This document shows positions 53,065 through 61,220 of a stretch of DNA of 64,000 bases, piece by piece. Location: NCBI GenBank assembly GCA_020848035.1, contig JADLAX010000035.1, positions 34,997 through 98,996 on the forward strand. The letters are read 5' to 3'. The notes under the pieces were generated by a model. That model worked only from the letters and a program-made list of their open reading frames with translations, had not been told where the DNA came from and searched no databases. A program made the position numbers and the translations under genes. This DNA is from Anaerolineae bacterium. Lineage in GTDB: Bacteria > Chloroflexota > Anaerolineae > Promineifilales > Promineifilaceae. Position 1 is the stretch's first letter; the number at the start of each line of letters is the position of its first letter.

Positions 53065-53823
53065 TTACTGCATCTGTTGCAGCAGCTGGACAAGTGCTTT
53101 ATTCAGGACGGTGTACCCTTGCTCGTTTACGTGAAGGAAGTCTGCGGCGTAGTGGCTGGCCAGACGGCCGTTTTGATCGGCCAGCAGCGCGTGGGCATCT
53201 AAAACAATCACGCCGTCGGTTTGCTGAGCGCGGATGAAGCGGTTGACGGTATCAACGGCCGTCTCCACTTCAGCAGACCAGGTTAATCGGTCGGCCAGGG
53301 TTGGTGCCTCCGCCGGAATGATGGTTGTCAGGATGACGGTGGCCCCGGCGGCCCGGCTTTGCGCTACCAGCGCCAGCAGGCTCTCCTGGCAGGTGCGAAT
53401 GATGGCCGCTTTGTCGTCGGCCAGGACGGCGATACTGTGCAGATCGTTGATGCCCACCTGGATCACCACGATGTCGGGCTGGCGCGGCGTGATGTGCTGG
53501 TCAAATCGCTGCTGGGTTTGTACGGCCGTATGCCCATTGATGGCCCGGTTGATAAACACAAAACCGGGCAGCGCCTCTGGTGCAGGCCAGGCGGCGGCAC
53601 GTGAATCGCCCACAAATACCACCCGTTTTTCCGGCGCGGCGGCCAGACGGCCGTCATCGGCGGTATCCATTTGGGCGGTGCCGAGGGGGTCCAGCCGGGC
53701 CAGGCTTAATTCCCGGAAGAAGTGGCGGCCCAGCCTGAGGAAGTAGACGTTGGCTAACGCGGAAAGCAGCAGGGCCAGCAGCAAAAAGGCCAGCACCCAA
53801 ACGAGGCGGTTATCGTTTGGCAT
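53065..53823 (-). CDS. Membrane-anchored SGNH/GDSL hydrolase
   Basis: A 252-residue protein with an N-terminal transmembrane anchor (about 8-28) and an SGNH domain. The four blocks are present: VVFVGDSRAAAW (S74), INRAINGHTAV with the Gly of block II, VIQVGINDLHS (N126), and DFLHVNEQGY with D228 and H231. SGNH enzymes of glycan loci are often O-acetylesterases or O-acetyltransferases of polysaccharides. Here it probably removes or moves acetyl groups outside the membrane. It lies 6 bases after a small polytopic membrane protein gene, which may be its partner. Confidence 0.85.
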   Translation of the reverse strand: MPNDNRLVWVLAFLLLALLLSALANVYFLRLGRHFFRELSLARLDPLGTAQMDTADDGRLAAAPEKRVVFVGDSRAAAWPAPEALPGFVFINRAINGHTAVQTQQRFDQHITPRQPDIVVIQVGINDLHSIAVLADDKAAIIRTCQESLLALVAQSRAAGATVILTTIIPAEAPTLADRLTWSAEVETAVDTVNRFIRAQQTDGVIVLDAHALLADQNGRLASHYAADFLHVNEQGYTVLNKALVQLLQQMQ

Positions 53824-53829
53824 AGACGA

Positions 53830-54450
53830 TTAATATTCGAGGTTGGGTGTGTCTGCCAGAGGCGTAGTGGATATCTGGCGCAGGTTGTTGAGCGCGGTCA
53901 GGGTGATCACGGCCGCACCAATCAGCTCCAACGCCCCGTTGATGCGGAAGCCGCCGGTGAATTGAGACAGCTCCGGCAGGGGAATCGCGTAAAAGGTACC
54001 GATGCGCACCACGATAAAGCGCAAAATGACGAGCAGGCCCAGGAAGACAAAGAGGTAGTGCCGCCAGCTGCGCCGGACCAACCAACCGAGGCTGACAACG
54101 GCCGTTACGCCCACCAGCCCAAACCCGGCCAGAAAGAGCACCTGCGCCTGCTGGCCGTAGGCATACCACCCTTGCTCCCAGGCGACGGCTTTGACAACGG
54201 CCGTAAACCACGACTGCAAATCCAGCTGCTTGTTCACTCCCAGGAAGAACAAGATGGCCGCCAGGCCCAACCAGATAATTTGGTGGGCCCGCGCCCGGCC
54301 ATCGTTGAAGATGCGCTTGGCAAACCAGGCCGTCGCCAGGCAGCCAGCCGCCGCACCCAGGTAAAAGGCAACGGTTAACCAGCCCAGCAAGGTTGGATCG
54401 CCGGGATGAAGCTCAAAAGGGACGGTGGAGATGATTCTGAGGATAGACAT
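53830..54450 (-). CDS. Polytopic membrane protein next to the SGNH hydrolase, unknown family
   Basis: A 206-residue protein with about six hydrophobic helices, no family recognised. It starts MSILRIISTVPFELHPGDPT at ATG 54450; an upstream in-frame ATG would run into the receiver gene's terminator hairpin and tandem repeats. Six bases separate its stop from the SGNH gene start, so the two are likely one transcription unit. A possible role is to hand a substrate such as an acyl group to the hydrolase, but this is conjecture. Confidence 0.68.
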   Translation of the reverse strand: MSILRIISTVPFELHPGDPTLLGWLTVAFYLGAAAGCLATAWFAKRIFNDGRARAHQIIWLGLAAILFFLGVNKQLDLQSWFTAVVKAVAWEQGWYAYGQQAQVLFLAGFGLVGVTAVVSLGWLVRRSWRHYLFVFLGLLVILRFIVVRIGTFYAIPLPELSQFTGGFRINGALELIGAAVITLTALNNLRQISTTPLADTPNLEY

Positions 54451-54504
54451 GGTTGGTATGGTGACGTTGCTGGCCAGAGAGATGAGAGGGAACGGCCGTT
54501 TTGC

Positions 54505-54575
54505 AAAAAAACAGGCTGGGTTTCCCTGTTTGGTGGTGGCCACTGTTTGGTGGTGGCCAACGGAAAACCCAGCCC
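54505..54575 (-). terminator. Intrinsic terminator of the receiver gene, with 17-bp tandem repeats in the loop
   Basis: On the minus strand GGCTGGGTTTTCC pairs with GGGAAACCCAGCC and the stem is followed by a run of seven T (54505-54511), the pattern of a Rho-independent terminator. It begins 34 bases after the receiver stop. The loop holds two perfect tandem copies of a 17-bp unit (54526-54542 and 54543-54559, CTGTTTGGTGGTGGCCA on the plus strand), which lengthens the loop unusually. Confidence 0.75.
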
Positions 54576-54608
54576 AATTTTAGACAATATTTTCTGGCTG
54601 CTGAACAG

Positions 54609-54989
54609 CTAATCGGCGAACGCAGGCACCTGCAAACAATGCGTTACGGCATCATTCAGCTCACGGGTGGTGATCGGCTGGGTCAAAATGGGGTGCGTGC
54701 GCAGCCCATTGGACAGCAGCTTCAGGTGGTCGGTAATGCTGGCCGTCATGACGATGATTGGCAGTTTCTTGTGCCGATCGTCAGATTGGATCTTCTCCAT
54801 CAAAGTCAGACCGTCCATCACGGGCATGTTAATGTCGGTGATCATCAGATCAACCGGCGTTTCCTTAAGTTTTGCCAGCGCTTCTTTGCCGTTCAGAGCA
54901 GTAATTACTTTGTGGTTGTTACGAGAAAGCATGATGCAAAGTAACCGATGAATCATGGGCATGTCGTCAACGATGAGTATAGTTGCCAT
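54609..54989 (-). CDS. CheY-like single-domain response regulator
   Basis: A 126-residue receiver domain without output domain. The acidic pair D8-D9 (LIVDDMPM), phospho-acceptor D52 (LMITDINMPVMDG) and T82 (IVMTAS) are in place. The highly conserved Lys that contacts the phosphoryl group is replaced by Gln (ILTQPITTREL, Q104). Such a change usually alters activation. No sensor kinase is in the window. The gene is the last of the partner-switching cassette and has its own terminator. Confidence 0.88.
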   Translation of the reverse strand: MATILIVDDMPMIHRLLCIMLSRNNHKVITALNGKEALAKLKETPVDLMITDINMPVMDGLTLMEKIQSDDRHKKLPIIVMTASITDHLKLLSNGLRTHPILTQPITTRELNDAVTHCLQVPAFAD

Positions 54990-55288
54990 TAGGATGTTCT
55001 CCGCTGTGATGATGAAGTGATGATGACAACATCAAGCTAGTCTGTTGGCGGGACAAATTGAAGATCTATTCCAAATTTTGTCTTGGCACTTGGAAAGCTT
55101 CTCTCCGATAGAAGAAGTTAGTCCCGCATCCAAAGTAAAGATTAAAAAGTTAAGCTTACGATCCTGTTTACGAAGATGATGTTGTTCCGTAAATGCGTGG
55201 CCAAAACAGTTTGTCTGCGTTAATCCGGTTTACAACAACGACATGGATAAGAAATGCGGGGGTGGGGGATGGGAAAGCCGAAACGTGA
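54990..55288. other. 299-base region between RsbW-like and CheY-like genes
   Basis: No gene was found here. The region is AT-rich with several GATGATG-type short repeats near 55005-55030 and should contain the promoter of the receiver gene. Confidence 0.45.
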
Positions 55289-55735
55289 CTATGCCAGGTT
55301 TTTTACCAGACGCCAGGTATTGCCATTGTCCTTGGGGCAATACTCTACTTCGTCCATTAATGCCTGAATCAAAAACAGTCCATAGCCGCGGACCTGGGGT
55401 TCATCGGGTGTGGGCATGGGGATAGAGGCGTATTCAAAGGAACGGCCGTTGTCGAACAGCTCAATCACTAACTGCTGTGGTTTGGTTAACATGGTAAACA
55501 CGATTTTAATATGACCCGGCAGCCGACCATAGGCATGTTCAATGATGTTGGTACACACTTCATGAACCGCCAGCTCAATATTGTATGCCAGCCCTTCAAC
55601 GTTTACCGATGATGGGGCGTTGTTAAAGAGGCAAGAAATAGAAGGGCCGATCAGGTGCAGATAAGCATGTGCTGCCGGTATTTCTACGCGCAGCACATCA
55701 GACACAGCTGCCGATTCATATTGCTCTCTGGCCAT
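55289..55735 (-). CDS. RsbW-like anti-sigma/serine-kinase ATPase (GHKL fold)
   Basis: A 148-residue protein. The N box ELAVHEVCTNIIEHAYG (E59, N63), the G1 box ELFDNGRSF (D95) and the G2 box RGYGLFLIQALMD (116-128) are those of the RsbW/SpoIIAB family, which phosphorylates a Ser in STAS antagonists and sequesters a partner. No sigma factor gene is nearby. Three STAS domains are encoded in the same cluster: a free one, and two in the WecG fusion. It lies 235 bases after the phosphatase gene. Control of the STAS proteins is strongly suggested by context. Confidence 0.87.
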   Translation of the reverse strand: MAREQYESAAVSDVLRVEIPAAHAYLHLIGPSISCLFNNAPSSVNVEGLAYNIELAVHEVCTNIIEHAYGRLPGHIKIVFTMLTKPQQLVIELFDNGRSFEYASIPMPTPDEPQVRGYGLFLIQALMDEVEYCPKDNGNTWRLVKNLA

Positions 55736-55970
55736 ACGCTTTGTGCTCCCTCAATGCTCCAGCCACAAGAATGAACCCGCAAGTGCGCTCTTGTCAGGGT
55801 CGTCCAACAATAGAGTTGTGGGGCTGGAGTTTTGTTCAGCGTTACAGTTAGTGGTTTTGTGTCAGACCGGTTGGGCAAACCTCATTTTAGGTGCTGTACC
55901 AGCCTGACATTTCTTTATATCTCGTCACCTGGAAAAAACAAGAGCAAAATTTTACAGCAGCAGGTTTTGC

Positions 55971-57491
55971 TCAGCTTCCAGTTGGTTTAAGGACCAGGAT
56001 CGTCCGGTCGTCTTCCTGGTATTGCCCGGCGTTAAAGTGGTGAATTAGTTCAAGGACCTTGTTGGTGAGCGTGCGGGCCGTTTCTGTGCGTAGGGAGGAT
56101 ACGGCCGTTGCCAACCGATCCAGCCCAAACATTTCCTCGTCTTCATTATGCACTTCGTAAAGTCCATCGCTGCCCACCACCAAAAGATCGCCCGATTTGA
56201 GAAAGATGGTGCGCTCGGTGGCCGTGGTTTTGGGCAGAATTCCCATCGGCTCGCTGTCGGCCTCAATGAACATTGCTTTGTAGTCGGCCGGGCAAAAAAT
56301 GATGGGAGAATGACCGGCGTTGGCGTAGACGAGACGGCCGTTTGCCAGATCAAATTGACCCACAAAGACGGTCGCAAACATATTCACCCGGGAGAAATCT
56401 TTGTAAAGTTCGCTGTTGACCTGCTCAACAATCTGTGCCGGGCTTAACGCCGGGGTGCGCTGCATCCGAATGCGGGTGACGCTGAGGGTCATGGCCATCA
56501 ACAGCGCCGAGGCAATGCCCTTGCCCGAAACATCGCCCACCACAAACGTCAGGCAGCCGTTGGGATGCAGGTAGTAGTCGTAAAAATCGCCGCCCACATG
56601 CGACGCGGCCTTCGATGCGGCCCAGAAATCGACCCCCGGCACCTGAGGCTTCTCTTGCGAAAAGAGCTGTGACTGTACCCGCTCCGCCAGCTCCATTTGC
56701 TGCCGCAGCCGGGCTTTGTCCAGGCTGTCCTGGTAGGAGATGACGTTTTCTACCTGCGCGCCCGCGTATTCAGCAATGATGCGTGCCAGTTTAATGTCTG
56801 GCGTGGTGAAGGCACCTTCTACTTTGTTTACCATGCCGATAACGGCCGTTTTGGCAAAGCGCACATCCACCGGCACCATCAAAATATTCTCGATACCGGG
56901 GTGACTTTCTACCTCGCGCAGACACAAAAAATCGGCTCGTGAGCGGCTCAGTTTGGAAAGGAAACTCGTCACGTCAGCTTTGCCCAGCAGGACCGCCGGG
57001 TGCTGGTAGAAGAGCAGTTGGCCGCTGTTCAGTTCCAGCCAGATGAAGGTGCTTTCTGTGCTCATCAAATCGGCCGATTTGGCCAGCAGCGCCTCCAGCA
57101 TTTCTTCCATGTCCAGGTAGCTGCGGGTGGTCTGGGTCAGCTGGTAGAGCGCCCAAAATTGGTCCTGCGTATCAACCAAAACGGCCGCAACGCTGTTTAG
57201 CTCCTGTTCTTGCTGCACCATGGCCTCAATGACCTGCCTTTCAACGGCCAGCATTTGCCGGGCTTCTTCGGAATGAAGGCCACCCACGTGCAGTTCGCCC
57301 AGGTAAACATCGTTAACAACAATCGGTGCAGTAAGAGCGGCCGTATCGCTCGGAAGATAGGTGGGCCAGCTGGCCAGGACCTGGCCGCCGCTTACCACGG
57401 CAAAAAAGGTGGCCCCGGCATCCAGCCATGCCTCGGCCAACTTATTAAAAATCGGACGCCGATTGACAAGAATGGTTTCTAACACAAGCAC
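55971..57491 (-). CDS. GAF-like plus PP2C/SpoIIE-type phosphatase
   Basis: A 506-residue protein. Residues about 1-95 are a sensor-like region, 105-255 a GAF-like domain, 255-285 a coiled linker (DKARLRQQMELAERVQSQLF), and 290-500 a PP2C/SpoIIE (RsbU-like) domain. Metal-site residues appear in VGGDFYDYY (D302), VVGDVSGKGIASALL (D320), VVGSDGLYE and QEDDRTILVL. RsbU-type enzymes dephosphorylate STAS antagonists. It starts with GTG 57491, 8 bases after the STAS gene stop, indicating one unit. The ligand of the GAF-like domain is unknown. Confidence 0.87.
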   Translation of the reverse strand: MLVLETILVNRRPIFNKLAEAWLDAGATFFAVVSGGQVLASWPTYLPSDTAALTAPIVVNDVYLGELHVGGLHSEEARQMLAVERQVIEAMVQQEQELNSVAAVLVDTQDQFWALYQLTQTTRSYLDMEEMLEALLAKSADLMSTESTFIWLELNSGQLLFYQHPAVLLGKADVTSFLSKLSRSRADFLCLREVESHPGIENILMVPVDVRFAKTAVIGMVNKVEGAFTTPDIKLARIIAEYAGAQVENVISYQDSLDKARLRQQMELAERVQSQLFSQEKPQVPGVDFWAASKAASHVGGDFYDYYLHPNGCLTFVVGDVSGKGIASALLMAMTLSVTRIRMQRTPALSPAQIVEQVNSELYKDFSRVNMFATVFVGQFDLANGRLVYANAGHSPIIFCPADYKAMFIEADSEPMGILPKTTATERTIFLKSGDLLVVGSDGLYEVHNEDEEMFGLDRLATAVSSLRTETARTLTNKVLELIHHFNAGQYQEDDRTILVLKPTGS

Positions 57492-57499
57492 ACGCTGGG

Positions 57500-57838
57500 C
57501 TACAGGGCAAAAGCCGCGATGGCATCTTCTTCAGCCGGGAAAATTTCGAAGAATTTATCCAGGCGGGTCAGCTCAAAAATAATGCGCACCGGCTGCTGTA
57601 AGCCACAAATGTACAGATCGCCATCCTGCATTCTGGACTGCTTGGTGCCTTGAACCAGCGTGGAAAGCCCGGTTGAATCAACGAAGCTCACTTTTTCCAG
57701 ATTCACCACAACTTTGGCCGGTGCTTGGGCGGTGGCCGAATCGATGTGCTGCAAAACAGAACTGGCCGTTGCGGTGTCGAATCGACCGGCTAATTCCAAA
57801 ATCTGAATATCATTTATTTGTCTTGCTGTAATTTGCAT
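57500..57838 (-). CDS. STAS-domain anti-sigma factor antagonist (RsbV/SpoIIAA-like)
   Basis: A 112-residue single STAS domain. VNLEKVSFVDSTGLSTLVQG holds the phosphorylatable Ser (S55) in the DSTG context of RsbV/SpoIIAA. The gene precedes the phosphatase gene by 8 bases and is followed by the RsbW-like kinase gene, completing the set of a partner-switching module. AAGGACGAG lies before the ATG. The binding target could be the kinase, and through it another protein such as the STAS-fused glycosyltransferase encoded about 2 kb upstream. Confidence 0.9.
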   Translation of the reverse strand: MQITARQINDIQILELAGRFDTATASSVLQHIDSATAQAPAKVVVNLEKVSFVDSTGLSTLVQGTKQSRMQDGDLYICGLQQPVRIIFELTRLDKFFEIFPAEEDAIAAFAL

Positions 57839-57956
57839 ACTTCTCGTCCTTAGGGTTTGCCCCTTTTATTTAGGTGTTGTAGACGGGCAAACCTTGCGGA
57901 TGCGTTTTTTGGGGTAGCTGTTGGTAAACGCATCCTTCGTTCCATGCCCCAGGTAG

Positions 57957-59627
57957 TTATTGTGGGTGGGGACTGCTTACCTGTTGTCTGTGACGCCACC
58001 AGGCTGGCACAGTTTGTTTAAGAATTTTGAGGTCGCCGCGCCAGGTGTGGGTGGCGGTGTAGTAGGTGTCGGCGACCAGGGTGCTTTCGATGCCGCCTAC
58101 TTCTTGTGGCTGCACAAACCATAAACCGGTAAAACCCGCTTTTCGCTCAAAGCGCTTCTGCTGCCACTCTTCCTGAATGTGCTGTGTTTCTGCTTCGGTC
58201 AGGGGTTTCACGCCAACCAGCGCCAGCTCCCCTTTGATGACGTTCCACAGCTGGGGCAGCCGATGAAAATGCCAACGGGTCAGCCAACGGCCGTATCCCG
58301 TCAATTCGCCCTGTTTGTTCCGGGTAGCAAATTCCCACAGGTAAAGTGGCTTGGGTGTAAAGCTGCTGTTGCGCCAGGATGATTGTACATCCGAATGGTA
58401 GTAGGTGATCCTGGTTAAAACTTTACGCTGAATGAGCCAGGTTAGCAAGCCAATGAGCCCCATAAACCAGCTCAGCCCCAGCAGCAGGGTAATGGCCGCC
58501 CCTTTTTCCAGCAGCTGAAACAACCCCGTGTCGGAAACGGTTTGGAAGGCGCGGCCTATCAAAAACTGGTCGGTAACTTGCACCGCTTCGCCGGTGGCAA
58601 TGTCGACCACCTGGCCTTTGTTGACCAACCGGTTTTCTAAATTGACCAGCTGGCCTACGTAGGTGCCGTTGAAGACGGCCGTATTCAGAATCGTCGCTTC
58701 TTCGTCAACAATCACGTTGTTACCAATAACGGCCGTTGGCCCCAGCTGCACGCCCGCGCCAATGTAGCAGTTGTCGCCCACCACCACCGGCGGCTGGAAG
58801 CGCACATTGGGATGAATCACCGTGTTGCGGCCAATCCAGATGCCCTCGGCCACTTTGCGGCTGTGCTGCCAGGTAGATTGCAAAGTGGGCTGCTTTTCGG
58901 GCAGGGTCAGGGCCGCCCCGTCAGGGCTGGTCCCGTTTTGCAGCAGCGATCTTTGAAAATCCTGGTAAGCCGTGAATGACGTTAGCGGATTCCAATACGC
59001 CTGGCTCTCGCAAGCGCAGACGATGACCCCTTTTTCCAGCAGCTGCGGAATGAGCTGGCTGTGAATGTCCACATGTTTGCCCGCCGGAATGCGGGCAATA
59101 ATCTCCGGGCTGAGCAGGTATAAGCCGGTGTCGTAGCAGGAACGGCCGTTTTCAACCACCGTCCCCTCGGCGCAGACACGCCCTGCTGGATCCACCAGCA
59201 CCTTGTTGCTGCCAGCCGCACCATCCTGGCTAACCAGCATCGTCAGGCAGGCTCCGTGCGCCTGGTGAAACGCCACCAGCTGCTCAACGTCGAAATCAAT
59301 CACCGTGTCACCTGGCACCACCAGCAGCAAATCATTCCCGACCACCGAAGCTGCTTGCCATACCGCGCCGCCGTTGCCTAACGGCTTACGCTGTAGCAAA
59401 TAATCCAGCTTCACCCCCCACCGTTCGCCTTTACCCAGGTAAGACTCAATATGGCCAGCTTCGTTGTACAGGGCAACCAGGATCTGTTTTTGGTTTTGCC
59501 GGGCCAGCAGTTCCAGCGGGTAAAGCAGCAGCGGTCGGTTGGCCACGGGCAGCAACGGCGTTGGCACCATGTTTGTCACGGGCTGCAATTTGTCGGATTC
59601 GCCTGTGGCTAAAAGTAAGATTTGCAC
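57957..59627 (-). CDS. Nucleotidyltransferase-like + LbH + sugar-transferase-like fusion
   Basis: A 556-residue fusion. Part 1 (1-230) is an NTP-transferase-like domain; its loop ATGESDKLQPVT departs from the GxGTRLxPLT consensus, while VVPGDTVIDFD keeps the metal Asp. Part 2 (262-320) has hexapeptide beta-helix repeats. A transmembrane segment (about 376-398) follows. Part 3 (425-540) resembles bacterial sugar transferases, with LPQLWNVIKGELALVGVKPL, but the DE of the usual DELPQL is HR and GPRP is GVKP. The catalytic competence of parts 1 and 3 is doubtful. A role as scaffold or regulator is inferred. GTG start with GAGG upstream. Confidence 0.75.
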   Translation of the reverse strand: MQILLLATGESDKLQPVTNMVPTPLLPVANRPLLLYPLELLARQNQKQILVALYNEAGHIESYLGKGERWGVKLDYLLQRKPLGNGGAVWQAASVVGNDLLLVVPGDTVIDFDVEQLVAFHQAHGACLTMLVSQDGAAGSNKVLVDPAGRVCAEGTVVENGRSCYDTGLYLLSPEIIARIPAGKHVDIHSQLIPQLLEKGVIVCACESQAYWNPLTSFTAYQDFQRSLLQNGTSPDGAALTLPEKQPTLQSTWQHSRKVAEGIWIGRNTVIHPNVRFQPPVVVGDNCYIGAGVQLGPTAVIGNNVIVDEEATILNTAVFNGTYVGQLVNLENRLVNKGQVVDIATGEAVQVTDQFLIGRAFQTVSDTGLFQLLEKGAAITLLLGLSWFMGLIGLLTWLIQRKVLTRITYYHSDVQSSWRNSSFTPKPLYLWEFATRNKQGELTGYGRWLTRWHFHRLPQLWNVIKGELALVGVKPLTEAETQHIQEEWQQKRFERKAGFTGLWFVQPQEVGGIESTLVADTYYTATHTWRGDLKILKQTVPAWWRHRQQVSSPHPQ

Positions 59628-59695
59628 TGCCTGTTTCCTCTTTTTCGTACCAGGTGCTTCGAAGTAAGCCAGTCGTAATTCTTCGGGTGGTTTGG

Positions 59696-61213
59696 TTACA
59701 CCGATTCCAGCTGCCCCGTCGCCGCGGCAACATCTTTATAAAGCGAGAGAACTTTATCAAACCGAACCATCTGAATGACCCGGTTGACGTCCTCAGAGCA
59801 GTTGGCCAGGCGCACCTTGCCGTTTTGCTCTTCGGCCAGCCGCTGAATTTGGACCAGTGCGGCCAGCCCGGCGCTGGCCAGAAACACCGTCGCGGCAAAG
59901 TCCATGATGAGGAAAGGATTACGCCGCAGGTGGGCTTCACACTGCTCAATCAAGGAATTGGCCGTGTTGGCATCCAGCCGCCGCGCCACTTTAACAATTG
60001 TCCACTGCGCGGGGCTTGCCTCTGGAGCGGGTTTGGCTGCCGGACTGGGAAGCGTGGGGGCAACGGCCGTTGTCCCCACACCCGTGCCCCGTTCTTCGCG
60101 CAGGGTGGCAAAAGCCGCCTCAACCGAAGGCACCAGCACAAAAAACGAGGCCAGCTTGAGCACGTCCAGGGTTCGTTTGATGTTTTCCGGCACGTTGGCC
60201 AGCAGCACCTCACCCTGTTTGCTCCGGGCATCTTTGGTAAGGGCGACCAGGGAACCAACGGCCGTACTGTCCAAAAAGGTCACACTTTCCAGGTTGATGA
60301 CCAGCGACGACACCTCGGCCAGCGCTTCTTGCCCGGTGCGGTACAAATCTTCGTGGTTTTGAATGGTAATTGGACCCTGGAGATCGATGACGGCCGTTTC
60401 CTGATCCACAACCATAAAACTTGACTTGGGCAAAATCAGCTCTGGTTGCTTACCGCTGCGCATCATCCACCACTGCCGGACAAAAAAATAGCCAAAGCTA
60501 AACAAATCCAGCACATAGCGACGCCATAACCGGCGTGGTTCCTGGGCCAGCCGAAACAGCCATTCCAGACCGTTTTTTTGCATCCACTGCGGCGCGCGTG
60601 ATACGTAACCCGCAATAAAGTCCAGCGTCGCACCCACCCCAATCATCACCGGCACATTCACCTGGTGGCGGTACATACCAATCCACTTTTCCTGCTTCGG
60701 GTTCCCAAAGGCCACCAGCAAAATATCAGGCTTGGCTTGCCGAATGTCTTGCACCACCTGCGCATTCATTTCCAAAACGGAGCTGTAGGGCGGCGAATTT
60801 ACCCCGGCAATCACCAGGGTGGGGAACTTTTCGCGCAAAATATCGGCCGCTTGCTGGGCAATGCCCGGTGCGGCCCCCAGCAAATACAGCGAGTACCCCT
60901 TCTGGGCCGCCCGTTCGGCCAACATGGGCACAATGTCTGAACCAGCCACCCGCTCTTCCATCGGCAGCCCCAACAGGCGCGATCCCCACACCAGCGGCAT
61001 GCCATCGGGCATCAATAGGTCCGATTCCTGCAGCAAAAAGCGCAGCTCAGGGTCGGCCATGGCTTTAACAATAAAATCCGCATTCACCGTAGCGATCTGG
61101 TGGTTTTTGCCCGTAGCCCGGCCAATTTCGACAAATTCTTCCAGACGATCCAACGTTTCTTCCACGTTCAGATCATCAATGGGTATACCGGAAATGACGA
61201 TTAATTTACGCAT
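59696..61213 (-). CDS. WecG/TagA/CpsF-type glycosyltransferase fused to two STAS domains
   Basis: A 505-residue fusion. Residues 1-245 are a GT26 (WecG/TagA) transferase: ATVNADFIVKAMADPELR, LLMPDGMPLVWGSRLLG, AGSDIVPML and AFGNPKQEKWIGMYRHQV. These enzymes add the second sugar to a polyprenyl-pyrophosphate-linked sugar. Residues about 268-373 are STAS 1, with FLDSTAVGSLVAL (D315, S316). After a Pro/Ala linker, about 402-500 is STAS 2, whose site reads FLASAGLAAL (S447 kept, Asp replaced by Ala). The gene is 7 bases after the sugar transferase gene. The STAS domains suggest that the neighbouring kinase and phosphatase control this enzyme. Confidence 0.85.
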   Translation of the reverse strand: MRKLIVISGIPIDDLNVEETLDRLEEFVEIGRATGKNHQIATVNADFIVKAMADPELRFLLQESDLLMPDGMPLVWGSRLLGLPMEERVAGSDIVPMLAERAAQKGYSLYLLGAAPGIAQQAADILREKFPTLVIAGVNSPPYSSVLEMNAQVVQDIRQAKPDILLVAFGNPKQEKWIGMYRHQVNVPVMIGVGATLDFIAGYVSRAPQWMQKNGLEWLFRLAQEPRRLWRRYVLDLFSFGYFFVRQWWMMRSGKQPELILPKSSFMVVDQETAVIDLQGPITIQNHEDLYRTGQEALAEVSSLVINLESVTFLDSTAVGSLVALTKDARSKQGEVLLANVPENIKRTLDVLKLASFFVLVPSVEAAFATLREERGTGVGTTAVAPTLPSPAAKPAPEASPAQWTIVKVARRLDANTANSLIEQCEAHLRRNPFLIMDFAATVFLASAGLAALVQIQRLAEEQNGKVRLANCSEDVNRVIQMVRFDKVLSLYKDVAAATGQLESV

Positions 61214-61220
61214 GAGATTG

